In this document: positions 25,262-33,280 of the stretch, in pieces
Layout of the letters: every line of letters begins with the position of its first letter
Numbering within the stretch: position 1 is the first letter of the stretch
Assembly (NCBI RefSeq): GCF_001423425.1
Contig: NZ_LMNX01000002.1
Span: 310,001-374,000 of the forward strand
DNA from: Rhizobium sp. Leaf306
GTDB lineage: Bacteria; Pseudomonadota; Alphaproteobacteria; Rhizobiales; Rhizobiaceae
Reading direction: 5' to 3'
DNA length: 64,000 bases
Translations under genes and position numbers: made by a program
The notes under the pieces: generated by a model
Seen by the model: the letters and a program-made list of their open reading frames with translations, nothing else
What the model was told of the DNA's origin: nothing
Databases searched by the model: none

Positions 25262-27961
25262 TCAGGCGAGCTTGCGGGTGGGTACGGCGGTTGCCGGGAC
25301 GCGGCCCTGCTGCCAGTGGGCGGCAAAATCCATGAACGCATCGGGCGACATCGGCTCCGCGAAGGCATAACCTTGCAGCACCTGGCAACCGAGGCCACGC
25401 AGGATATCCATATGGGCTTCCGTTTCGACGCCCTCGGCGACGATCTCGATCCCTTGCGAACGGCCGATCTCGATGATCGAAGCCACAAGCCGGTGCTGGG
25501 GACCCGACGCCTGAAGCGGCGAAATCAGCTGCCGGTCGATCTTCAGCCGCTTGGGGCCGAGTTCCAGCAGACTGACGATCGAAGCGTGTCCGGAGCCGAA
25601 ATCATCCAACTCGATATCGATACCCAAATCCTTCAGCGTGCCGATGATCTTGCGCAGGCCGCGGTCGTTTCCTTCAAACGAGATCGATTCCAGAAGTTCG
25701 AATGCAATGCTGCCCGGCGCAAACGACAGGTGCGACAGCTGCTCCAAAAGGTTTTCGTCCTTCAGGCGCTGGGCTGAGACATTGACAGAGACCCTTGGGA
25801 CGGCAAGCCCGCGGGCACGCCAGCGGGTGGCCTGGAACAGCGCTTTTTCGAGAATGAGCGCGTCGATTTCACCGGAGCGATGAAGACCTTCAGCGATATC
25901 GAGAAACGCTTCGGGCGCGAGCAGGCCGCGGGTCGGGTGGACCCAGCGGGCCAGCGCCTCGACACCGACGATATCCAGGGTGACGGCATCGAACTGCGGC
26001 TGGAAGAAGGGAACGATCTGATCGTTCTCGATTGCCGCGAGAAGCTCGTCGGACGTGCGTTTTACCTGGATCGCCGTCAGAAGCAGGGACTCGGAAAACA
26101 CCTCGGCACGGTTACGGCCGCGTTTCTTGGCCTCGTACAGTGCGACGTCGGCATTGATCAGCAACTGGCGCGGTTCTTCGAACGCAAGCGTCTGCATGGC
26201 GATGCCGGCGCTGCAGCCGACATGGCATTCCTGGCCGTCGATCGTCATCGGTTTGGCGATCGCCTTGACGATCGAGCGGCCGAGATGTTTTGCTCGCTCT
26301 TCCGGGGCCGGGCCGCTGGTGACGACCACGAATTCGTCGCCGCCGATCCGCGAGACGAATTCGTCATGGCCGATCAGTTCCAGGAGCCGGGCCGTCGTCT
26401 GGCGCAGGACCTCGTCGCCGGCCGCGTGGCCGAGCGTGTCGTTGACTTCCTTGAAGCGGTCGAGATCGAAATGGATAAAGGCCAGGCGGTGACTGTGCGT
26501 CGTCGCGTTCGAGGCTTCCATGAACTGGTCAAGAAAGCGCCGGTTGGGAAGGCCGGTCAGGGCGTCGTGCAAAGACTGGTGCTGCAACGTGCGGCGTGTC
26601 GCGCGCAACCGCTCGTTCTGTTCTTCCGCGCGGGCGCGCTCCTCCCGCAGTTCGATCTGCAGATTGACGTCATCAGTGACATCCCAATTGGCGCCAACGA
26701 CGCGTTCGACGCCTCCCGACGTTTTGTAGGCCTTGCCATGCGCGCGGATGTGACGGATCTCGCCTGAAGGTCGGACAATCCGGAACTGGGTAATATAGGG
26801 CTCGGTGGCACCGATGACCTCGTTCAGTCGATTTTCAGCCGTCTCGATATCATCCGGATGGACAGTCGAACGCCAGTCCTCGTAGGTGAGGATGTCCTTG
26901 CCCGGAGGCGCAGAATAGAGGTCCTTGAGCCGCTCGTCCCAGAAAAGGCGGTCTGTGGCGCCCTCGTATTCCCAGACGCCGATCTGCGACGCTTCGAGTG
27001 CCAGCGTCAACCGGTGGTGAATGGTCTCGAACTGCTCCTCCCGGTGTTGCAGATCGACGATGTGGCGATTGCGCTGCCTCATCAAGATCCCCACCCAGAT
27101 CATCGGGGCGACGATACAGAGTGCGATCAGCGTCGCGTAGGCATAAAGCCAACCGATATCCGGCGGGGTCGTGTTCCAGCCGGCTTTCGGGACCGCTGCG
27201 AGGTACCAGGTGTCGTATCCGAGCTCGATGCGGGCACGAACCGCGTCGGCGGAGAAGATCGCCGGGTCACCGGTAAAGACGTCCTTCGCAACCGGTGCCG
27301 GCCGCCTGGAGATCGCGATGCTGAGGGGTTGCCGTTCGGTATCGAGGTCGATGTCGCGGAACAGGCGCTCCACGTCGATCACGCTCGAGACGATGCCCCA
27401 GAAATGTCCGTTGGCTTGCGAGAAAACCGGGTAGCGGGCCAGCAGTCCCAGTCCGCCCTGAGCGAGTTCGACAGGTCCGGCGATCGTGGTGGACCGGCGC
27501 TTGATCGCCTCCATGACGGACACTGACCGTTTGGGGTCGGCCGTGTAATCTCGTCCGACAAGCTGCTTGTTCTGGTCGTAAGGGTAGACGTACCGGATCA
27601 CAAGATCGGGCGCCACGGCGACGTTCTTCAGCTGCGAGGGAACAGCGAAAACTCGCTCGGAGAGCGCCGCAAACTGCGTTTGCGTGATGGATGGGTTTGC
27701 AGCGATCGCGGCAACGAGACCCTGGACCAGATTGACGTTGCCGCGAATATTGGTTTCGAGGCTTGAGGACACGCGCGCCAGTTGTTCCGACGCGACGAGC
27801 CGCTGCTGCGCCATGTATTGGGCGCGCTCTTCCAGATCGGCCCGGACAATTCCGAAAATGACCGCGGCGACCATAATGAAGGCGGGCAGATACCAGCCGA
27901 ACCGGTAGAATCGCCGTTCCCGGCTTCGGCCGGGCTTTATCATGGAGGAAGAGAAGAGCAT
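25262..27961 (-). CDS. Membrane CHASE-PAS-GGDEF-EAL protein (cyclic-di-GMP turnover)
   Basis: About 899 residues from the ATG at 27961; further starts at 27991 (ATG) and 28000 (TTG) are possible and none has a clear ribosome site. Domains in order: transmembrane 22-41, periplasmic CHASE-type sensor (about 45-255), transmembrane 268-293, PAS (about 315-430), GGDEF (about 460-620; intact GGDEF at 540-544) and EAL (about 635-880; intact EAL at 668-670, with the DDFGSG and KIDRQL metal/loop motifs). Both catalytic motifs look active. The inhibitory RxxD site before GGDEF reads IGHD (530-533), so product inhibition is probably lost. It converges with clpP and is divergent from benE. Which activity dominates cannot be told. 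Confidence 0.9.
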   Translation of the reverse strand: MLFSSSMIKPGRSRERRFYRFGWYLPAFIMVAAVIFGIVRADLEERAQYMAQQRLVASEQLARVSSSLETNIRGNVNLVQGLVAAIAANPSITQTQFAALSERVFAVPSQLKNVAVAPDLVIRYVYPYDQNKQLVGRDYTADPKRSVSVMEAIKRRSTTIAGPVELAQGGLGLLARYPVFSQANGHFWGIVSSVIDVERLFRDIDLDTERQPLSIAISRRPAPVAKDVFTGDPAIFSADAVRARIELGYDTWYLAAVPKAGWNTTPPDIGWLYAYATLIALCIVAPMIWVGILMRQRNRHIVDLQHREEQFETIHHRLTLALEASQIGVWEYEGATDRLFWDERLKDLYSAPPGKDILTYEDWRSTVHPDDIETAENRLNEVIGATEPYITQFRIVRPSGEIRHIRAHGKAYKTSGGVERVVGANWDVTDDVNLQIELREERARAEEQNERLRATRRTLQHQSLHDALTGLPNRRFLDQFMEASNATTHSHRLAFIHFDLDRFKEVNDTLGHAAGDEVLRQTTARLLELIGHDEFVSRIGGDEFVVVTSGPAPEERAKHLGRSIVKAIAKPMTIDGQECHVGCSAGIAMQTLAFEEPRQLLINADVALYEAKKRGRNRAEVFSESLLLTAIQVKRTSDELLAAIENDQIVPFFQPQFDAVTLDIVGVEALARWVHPTRGLLAPEAFLDIAEGLHRSGEIDALILEKALFQATRWRARGLAVPRVSVNVSAQRLKDENLLEQLSHLSFAPGSIAFELLESISFEGNDRGLRKIIGTLKDLGIDIELDDFGSGHASIVSLLELGPKRLKIDRQLISPLQASGPQHRLVASIIEIGRSQGIEIVAEGVETEAHMDILRGLGCQVLQGYAFAEPMSPDAFMDFAAHWQQGRVPATAVPTRKLA

Positions 27962-28202
27962 GCAATGTTCCAACAGGTCTCCCGCCAACATTTCAGACAA
28001 GGCTTAATTTAGTCTGAGATGGAACGGCGCCGGACGGGTCGTCGAGCCGAAATACTGGTCTCCACTCCAATATTTTTGAGAAATCCGGCCCTTTATACAT
28101 GACTGAAAATCGGAAAAAATCAGTCGGCCTGGTCATCTCTTGGGCTTGTCTCGCGGCGGCGGGTCGTGCTCCATGCACCCTTCACCGCGTCGGGTTCTCA
28201 TC

Positions 28203-29390
28203 ATGTTCAAAGACTTCTCTTTTTCCGCCCTGACGATGGGGATGCTGACCGCGTTTGTCGGTTTCGTCAGCTCGTTTGCCGTGATTATCCAGGGTTTGCA
28301 GGCAATGGGCGCCAATAGCGATCAGGTCGCCTCCGCGCTCCTGGCGCTTTCCCTGGCGCTCGGCATCCTTGCCGTGAGTTTCTCGGCGGCTCTCAAGATG
28401 CCGATCAGCATTGCATGGTCGACGCCTGGTGCCGCTCTTCTCTCGGGGATCGGGATGATCGAGGGCGGATTTCCCGCAGCCGTCGGCGCCTTCGTCATCT
28501 GTGGCGGGCTGATCATGCTGTCGGGCCTGTTCCAGCCGCTCGGGCGCGCGATCCGAATGATCCCGGGGCCGCTTGCCAATGCGATGCTGGCCGGTATCCT
28601 GCTCGGCCTGTGTCTTGCTCCCGTGAAGGCGGTGGCGTTCGACCCGATGCTGGGACTGCCGATCGTGCTGACCTGGGCGGTCGTCGTGTCGCGCTGGCGG
28701 CTTCTGGCCGTGCCGGCCTCGCTTGCGGCGATGATGCTGGTGCTGATCTTCGGCGTCGACCTGCCGGCAGATACGCTGAGCCAGATCGGCGCTGCGATCC
28801 ATCCGCAATTCGTGTTCGTCGAGCCGGTGTTTACCTGGCACGGCGCGATTTCCGTGGCGGTGCCACTGTTTATCGTCACCATGGCGTCGCAGAATATTCC
28901 CGGCATCGCGATCCTCAAGGCGCACGGATACGAGCCGCATCCCGGACCGATGTTCGTGGCAACCGGCGCCCTGTCCTCGCTTGTCGGCGTTTTTGGCGGC
29001 GTGCCGGTCAACATGGCGGCGATCACGGCGGCGATGTGTGCCAGTACCGACGCTCATCCGGATCCCGCCCGGCGTTACGTAGCGGCGATCATCGGCGGCT
29101 TCAGCTACGCGGCGCTGGGGCTGGTGGCCGGCGGCATTATTGCCTTCGTATCGCTCGCGCCGCCGATCCTGTTGCAGGCCGTCGCCGGGCTCGGGCTGAT
29201 CGGCGCGTTCTCGAACGCGGCATACGCCGCCTACCACAATCCCGCTACCCGCGAGGCTGCAGCCATCACCTTTATGGTCACCGCTTCCGGAATCGCCTTC
29301 GCCGGGATCTCGGGGGCGTTCTGGGGTCTGCTGGCCGGTGGCGTGATGATGGGTTTGCAGAAGGCTCTCAGACGCGAAAGATTGCCTTGA
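28203..29390 (+). CDS. BenE-family benzoate/H+ symporter-like transporter
   Basis: About 395 residues with roughly 12 membrane helices. The family blocks are visible: FVGFVSSFAVIIQGLQAMGA, SFSAALKMPISIAWSTPGAA, MIPGPLANAMLAGILLGLCL and SQNIPGIAILKAHGYEPH. BenE proteins import benzoate, but no benABCD or cat genes are nearby, so the substrate is open. The start is chosen at 28203 (MFKDFSFSAL), where the family alignment begins; 28173 and 28140 are in frame but lack support. Ends 107 bp before the leuA leader. Confidence 0.85.
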   Translation: MFKDFSFSALTMGMLTAFVGFVSSFAVIIQGLQAMGANSDQVASALLALSLALGILAVSFSAALKMPISIAWSTPGAALLSGIGMIEGGFPAAVGAFVICGGLIMLSGLFQPLGRAIRMIPGPLANAMLAGILLGLCLAPVKAVAFDPMLGLPIVLTWAVVVSRWRLLAVPASLAAMMLVLIFGVDLPADTLSQIGAAIHPQFVFVEPVFTWHGAISVAVPLFIVTMASQNIPGIAILKAHGYEPHPGPMFVATGALSSLVGVFGGVPVNMAAITAAMCASTDAHPDPARRYVAAIIGGFSYAALGLVAGGIIAFVSLAPPILLQAVAGLGLIGAFSNAAYAAYHNPATREAAAITFMVTASGIAFAGISGAFWGLLAGGVMMGLQKALRRERLP

Positions 29391-29440
29391 AAGGGAACCG
29401 CGGCCGTCGTTGCAACATCAAATGCCGTTCGAAAGTGCAC

Positions 29441-29469
29441 TTGCACGTTCTCTGCCCGCCCGCTATAGA
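29441..29469 (+). promoter_or_regulatory. Promoter of the leuA leader
   Basis: -35 TTGCAC (29441-29446), 17-bp spacer, -10 TATAGA (29464-29469). The start point would be near 29476, directly at the first in-frame ATG (29477) of the leader peptide, similar to the trpL arrangement. Confidence 0.7.
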
Positions 29470-29497
29470 TTCTCCCATGACCATGACAGGTGCGATC

Positions 29498-29602
29498 ATG
29501 TCCGACCGTTTGCCGACCCGCAGCTTCGCTGCCGGGGCGACGGTTTTCGCGCCTCTCTCGCTTCTTAGCCTCGACCTTACACTCGGTTGCCGGGTCCGTT
29601 GA
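29498..29602 (+). CDS. Leucine-rich leader peptide upstream of leuA
   Basis: A 34-codon frame (ATG 29498 with CAGG seven bases upstream; in-frame ATGs also at 29477 and 29483). Residues 20-29 read LSLLSLDLTL, six leucines in ten, next to the stop codon. Its stop overlaps the start of a large hairpin. Placement 153 bp before leuA, behind a good promoter, marks it as a control peptide for leucine supply. Leucine attenuators before leuA have been proposed for alphaproteobacteria from comparative work. Confidence 0.7.
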   Translation: MSDRLPTRSFAAGATVFAPLSLLSLDLTLGCRVR

Positions 29603-29687
29603 GGAGCGCCCGGCGGCCGAAAGCCCGCCGGCGTAAGAGCTCCTCGCAAGATTTACCGATATAGCTGAGACAGACCTTAAGAGGTCG
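29601..29687 (+). promoter_or_regulatory. Structured leader RNA between the Leu peptide and leuA
   Basis: GAGGAGC (29601-29607) pairs with GCTCCTC (29639-29645), enclosing CCGGCGG/CCGCCGG (29610-29616 with 29625-29631). Next, AGACCT (29672-29677) pairs with AGGTC (29682-29686). The same AGGTCG can instead pair with CGACCT (29572-29577), which lies in the Leu codons, so ribosome position could choose the fold. No U-tract follows, so the output may be Rho-dependent or at translation level. Confidence 0.5.
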
Positions 29688-29755
29688 CCATCCTCACCAA
29701 GCAGGCCCCAAAAGTGCGGCGCGCGGCGGATGGATAGGACGAGGACTTGAAGACC

Positions 29756-31483
29756 ATGGACGCCAAGAATTCCAACGTGACTACTGCCAACAAGGCTAAG
29801 GGTATGGCCGACGCGGCGGTGAAATACCGTGCCTATCCCGCCATCAACATTCCCGACCGGACCTGGCCGTCGAAGGTGATCGACAAGGCGCCGATCTGGT
29901 GCTCGGTGGACCTGCGTGACGGCAACCAGTCGCTGGTCAACCCGATGGGCCACGACCGCAAGGCCCGCATGTTCAAGCTGCTCTTGGATATGGGCTTCAA
30001 GGAAATCGAGATCGGTTTCCCGTCGGCTTCGCAGACCGATTTCGACTTTGCCCGCTGGTGCATCGAAGAGGGTGGCGTTCCCGACGATGTGTCGATGCAG
30101 GTGCTGGTTCAGTGCCGGCCGGAACTGATCACCCGCACGTTCGAATCGCTGGAAGGCGCCAAGCATCCGATCATCCACTTCTACAACTCGACATCGGAAC
30201 TGCAGCGCCGTGTGGTGTTCGGCAAGGATGTCCGCGGTATCAAACAGATCGCCGTCGACGCGGCGAAGATGATCACCGACATGGCTGCCAAGGCCGGCGG
30301 CGATTACCGGTTCGAATATTCGCCGGAAAGCTTCACCGGCACCGAGCTGGAAGTGGCGTTGGAGATCTGCAACGCAGTCATCGAGGTCGTAAAGCCGACT
30401 GCTGACAACAAGCTGATCCTCAACCTGCCCTCGACCGTCGAGATGGCGACACCGAACATCTATGCCGACCAGATCGAATGGATGTGCCGTAATATCGACT
30501 CTAGAGAAAACGTTATCATCTCGCTGCATCCACACAACGACCGTGGCACCGGGATTGCGGCGACGGAGCTGGCGCTGATGGCCGGCGCCGACCGCGTCGA
30601 AGGCACGCTGTTTGGCAATGGCGAGCGCACCGGCAATGTCGACGTGGTGACGCTGGCGCTCAACATGTACACGCAAGGGGTCGATCCGGGGCTGGACTGC
30701 ACCGATATCGAGCGCATCAAGGACGTCTACGAATATTCGAACGAAATGGTCATTCCCGAGCGCCATCCTTACGTCGGCGAACTGGTCTATACGGCGTTTT
30801 CCGGCTCGCACCAGGATGCGATCAACAAGGGCATGAAGGCGATCAAGACGGCCAACCATCCGGTGTGGGAAGTGCCTTACCTCCCGATCGACCCGCGCGA
30901 CGTCGGCCGGTCCTACGAGGCTATCATCCGCATCAACTCGCAATCGGGCAAGGGCGGCATCGCCTATATCCTGCAGCAGGATTACGGCATCAACCTGCCG
31001 CGCAATCTGCAGGTGGAGTTCCGCGAGGACATCCAGCGGATTACCGACGAGGAAGGCAAGGAAGTCGCTTCCAAGCGCATCCATGAGCGCTTTATCGAGC
31101 GCTATGTGGACCAACCTTCAGCACGACTGAAATTCGTCGATCACCAGACCTTCCCGGCCGGGATGGAGCACAAGGGCATCCGCGTCGTTTCCGCCGAGAT
31201 CACCGATGGTGGCGAGACGAAGACGATCGAAGGCCGCGGCACGGGCCCGATCGACGGGTTCATCAATGCGCTGTCGGCCTATCTCGGGATCGAGTTGTCG
31301 GTGAACGAGTATTCGGAACACTCGCTGCAGCATGGCTCGAACGCCTCGGCGATCGCCTATGTCGAGGTCGAGCATCCGGGTGGCAAGCTGTTTGGCGCCG
31401 GCATCAACAACAACATCGTGACGGCATCGCTCGATGCGATCGTGTCGGCGGCGAACCGGGTGTTGGAAGAACGCGGCCAGTAA
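29756..31483 (+). CDS. leuA: 2-isopropylmalate synthase
   Basis: A 575-residue enzyme, the first step of leucine synthesis (acetyl-CoA plus 2-oxoisovalerate). Start ATG 29756 after GAGGA; a TTG at 29747 is less well placed. The HMGL-type TIM barrel has DLRDGNQSLVNPM, and the metal HxH in SLHPHNDRGTG; the C-terminal regulatory domain (about 430-575) begins near the RFIERYVDQP stretch and gives leucine feedback. N-terminal AYPAINIPDRTWPSK and overall length place it in the longer LeuA subclass (like yeast and mycobacteria) rather than the E. coli type. Controlled by the Leu-rich leader upstream. Confidence 0.97.
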   Translation: MDAKNSNVTTANKAKGMADAAVKYRAYPAINIPDRTWPSKVIDKAPIWCSVDLRDGNQSLVNPMGHDRKARMFKLLLDMGFKEIEIGFPSASQTDFDFARWCIEEGGVPDDVSMQVLVQCRPELITRTFESLEGAKHPIIHFYNSTSELQRRVVFGKDVRGIKQIAVDAAKMITDMAAKAGGDYRFEYSPESFTGTELEVALEICNAVIEVVKPTADNKLILNLPSTVEMATPNIYADQIEWMCRNIDSRENVIISLHPHNDRGTGIAATELALMAGADRVEGTLFGNGERTGNVDVVTLALNMYTQGVDPGLDCTDIERIKDVYEYSNEMVIPERHPYVGELVYTAFSGSHQDAINKGMKAIKTANHPVWEVPYLPIDPRDVGRSYEAIIRINSQSGKGGIAYILQQDYGINLPRNLQVEFREDIQRITDEEGKEVASKRIHERFIERYVDQPSARLKFVDHQTFPAGMEHKGIRVVSAEITDGGETKTIEGRGTGPIDGFINALSAYLGIELSVNEYSEHSLQHGSNASAIAYVEVEHPGGKLFGAGINNNIVTASLDAIVSAANRVLEERGQ

Positions 31484-31512
31484 GCCGGGGCCTGTAGGGT
31501 ATGAGAAGACAC

Positions 31513-31539
31513 AAGCCGCATCGCTAGCCGATGCGGCTT
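31513..31539 (+). terminator. First copy of the leuA terminator hairpin
   Basis: AAGCCGCATCG (31513-31523) pairs perfectly with CGATGCGGCTT (31529-31539). It lacks a T-tract (GGACTG follows) although it is 30 bp after leuA. Confidence 0.55.
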
Positions 31540-31608
31540 GGACTGCAGACAAGGGTGTTATCTAACAACTCCGCAGTTCACTGGAGAAACTGAGCCGTTC
31601 GATCAAAC

Positions 31609-31731
31609 TCCCCTCATCCTCGCCCTTGTGGCGGGGACCCAGTCAGCTCAAGTCCTTGAGCTGAGAGAGTCTTTTGACCCGACAGACGTCGGGTCGCTGG
31701 ATCCCCGCCACAAGGGCGAGGATGACGGAGG
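31609..31731. repeat. Rhizobial palindromic mosaic-type intergenic repeat
   Basis: Outer arms 31614-31642 and 31697-31725 are inverted copies over 29 bp with one mismatch. Inside are two perfect hairpins: TCAGCTCAAG with CTTGAGCTGA (31643-31664) and GACCCGAC with GTCGGGTC (31676-31695). RNA or extruded DNA would form a three-way junction. The outer core CCCTTGTGGCGGGGA is a sequence I associate with a high-copy intergenic repeat in Rhizobiaceae genomes (RIME-like); the exact class is uncertain. Confidence 0.75.
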
Positions 31732-31783
31732 GTGGGTTATCGCTCTCGCCAAACAAGCTTCTTCAGTGTCTGTCAGGATCCTG

Positions 31784-31811
31784 AGCCGCATCGCAGCCGA
31801 TGCGGCTTTTT
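31784..31811 (+). terminator. Second copy of the hairpin, with T-tract
   Basis: AGCCGCATCG (31784-31793) pairs with CGATGCGGCT (31798-31807) followed by TTTTT. Same stem as the copy at 31513. This is the better rho-independent terminator for leuA. Confidence 0.75.
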
Positions 31812-31845
31812 GCTGGGATCAGGTGGACCTGATCGCGCGTCGCAG

Positions 31846-32685
31846 TCAGATCAGTCCCGCGGCCTTGGCGGCGATTTCGTCGAGATCGGCGGCGGAGGAG
31901 GGGCCGACGACGACGTAGGTCGCGAGCGGCGTGCTCCAGGACACAAGGCCTGTATCGGCGCGGATGTCCTCGACCGGTTTGTTGGTGTCCGGACGGGTCT
32001 TGGAGAAGGTGATCGCGATGATCTCTCCTTCATCGCCGCGGCGGTAGAGGAGGAGGCCCGAGGGGCGGTTGTCGGCGGTGAAAAGCCGTGCGCCGGCGAA
32101 GGTGAGCCCGCTTTGCGACAGGTCCGGAATGCGAAAGGCGATGCCGGTGCCTGTGGTCAGCCATGCGAGGATATCGCCGGGCCTGTCGGCACCGATTTCC
32201 ACCAGACGATCGGGCAAGCGGGTGTAGAGCCGGTAATGGGCGACGACGTCGTCAAGCCAGTCCCGCGAATCGAGCTGCACTTCCGAGCCGCCGAGACGGG
32301 TCGATCCCGGCTGCGTGCCGAGCGCATAGCCGATGCCGCCGCCGAGGCAGAGACTGAGAATGCATGCGACAAGCGCCTGCGTTCTGCTTGGCTTGAACGA
32401 GAGTGACTGGCGCTTTTTGTCATCAGGCAGCCTGATCGCGCGGCGCGGCAGCGGTGCGTTCTTGATGGTGCGGACGAGTTCGAGCGGCAATGGTTCCTTC
32501 ATGGCATCGTCGAAGACGCGCCGGCCGTAATCCGTGCCGCGTTTCAGGTTGTCATGCAGGGCCCGCGCCTGCGGCTCGTTGACCAGAAGCGCTTCGATCT
32601 CCTGCCGTTCGTGTTCGTTGGCTTCGCCATCCAGGAAGGCCGAAATGCGCTGTTCGAGCGCGGACGAGGAAGCACTGGCTTTCAT
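31846..32685 (-). CDS. Membrane-bound anti-sigma factor
   Basis: A 279-residue protein. The frame is open to 32973, but the ATG at 32685 (MKASASSSALEQRISAFLDGE) is the real start: it overlaps the sigma-factor stop (ATGA) and begins with the typical anti-sigma helix, SAFLDGEANEHERQEIEALL. A single membrane helix follows at about 105-125 (TQALVACILSLCLGGGIGYALG), then a periplasmic domain of about 150 residues (DWLDDVVAHYRLYTRLPD, ATYVVVGPSSAADLDEIA). No zinc HxxxCxxC motif is evident, so it is not a ZAS-type redox sensor. It most likely holds the partner sigma at the membrane until an envelope signal arrives. Confidence 0.8.
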   Translation of the reverse strand: MKASASSSALEQRISAFLDGEANEHERQEIEALLVNEPQARALHDNLKRGTDYGRRVFDDAMKEPLPLELVRTIKNAPLPRRAIRLPDDKKRQSLSFKPSRTQALVACILSLCLGGGIGYALGTQPGSTRLGGSEVQLDSRDWLDDVVAHYRLYTRLPDRLVEIGADRPGDILAWLTTGTGIAFRIPDLSQSGLTFAGARLFTADNRPSGLLLYRRGDEGEIIAITFSKTRPDTNKPVEDIRADTGLVSWSTPLATYVVVGPSSAADLDEIAAKAAGLI

Positions 32686-33182
32686 GCGCGGCGCTCCGAT
32701 GCTTCCGGCGCGATTTCCGACAGTCTGAGCCGTGCAGAACACAGGCGTTCGGCGAAGGCCTGTTCCGGAATGCCGAGTATAGCAGCCGCCTCGCCATAGG
32801 CGAATGCCTCGACGTCCACGAGAAGGAAGACACTGGCGAGGCCTGAGGGCAGGGACAGAAGGATCTGGTCCGATGTGGCCATTGTGGAAATCTCGGCAGA
32901 AGATACGACGCCCTGTGCCTTCGGGGTGGAGGACGGCTGGGTCTTGCGGCGCTTCTTGATCTCGTCGGACCAAGCGGTGCGCATCAGGCTGAACAGCCAG
33001 CTTTCGATGCGGCCTTCGCCCTTCCAGTGATGGCTTTTCTGGATCGCACGCGAACAGACTTCGCGCACCAGCCTGTCGGCATCCTCGGCGGTGCCCGCAA
33101 GCGTCAACGCGAAACGACGAAGCCTCGGCAGCAAGGCTACGAGGTCACGGCGAATGTCCATGGTCTGGGTCGGATTGTTCAT
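32682..33182 (-). CDS. ECF-type RNA polymerase sigma factor
   Basis: A 166-residue extracytoplasmic-function sigma. Region 2 lies at about 14-82 (LLPRLRRFALTLAGTAEDADRLV, GRIESWLFSLMRTAWSDEIKKR across 2.3-2.4) and region 4 at about 105-158 (VFLLVDVEAFAYGEAAAILGIPE with the helix-turn-helix, then AERLCSARLRL). The linker between is short. Its stop overlaps the anti-sigma start, a standard coupled pair. The upstream region carries an inverted repeat (33192-33237). I cannot assign the ECF group with certainty. Confidence 0.88.
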   Translation of the reverse strand: MNNPTQTMDIRRDLVALLPRLRRFALTLAGTAEDADRLVREVCSRAIQKSHHWKGEGRIESWLFSLMRTAWSDEIKKRRKTQPSSTPKAQGVVSSAEISTMATSDQILLSLPSGLASVFLLVDVEAFAYGEAAAILGIPEQAFAERLCSARLRLSEIAPEASERRA

Positions 33183-33191
33183 GCGGAAACA

Positions 33192-33237
33192 AGCTTAACG
33201 GGGCTATGCGTTATGATTACGGCCATCTCGTTAAGCT
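33192..33237 (-). promoter_or_regulatory. Inverted repeat upstream of the ECF sigma gene
   Basis: AGCTTAACG (33192-33200) and CGTTAAGCT (33229-33237) are perfect inverted copies with 28 bp between; centres are 37 bp apart, near 3.5 helical turns. A related GTTATG/CATAAC segment lies inside. It starts 10 bp before the ATG, so it could be an operator or an autoregulated promoter region. Confidence 0.4.
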
Positions 33238-33280
33238 ATGAATCGAATGTGATGCATTTGCAACAGGCGACGCAATTAAT

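Larger units (their letters stand above)
31484..31845. other. Gene-free interval with duplicated hairpins and a mosaic repeat
   Basis: This 362-bp gap between leuA and the convergent anti-sigma gene has no supported gene. It holds a hairpin (31513-31539), a 123-bp palindromic element (31609-31731) and a second copy of the hairpin with a T-tract (31784-31811), listed separately. Confidence 0.8.

Noticed and set aside
24316..25488. N-terminal extension of the HupE-like gene to 25488
   Set aside because: The extension is antisense to clpP and removes the natural signal-like start at 24315.
31609..31731. Mosaic repeat as a transposon terminal repeat
   Set aside because: No open frame inside, no target duplication visible, and internal hairpins fit an intergenic mosaic element.
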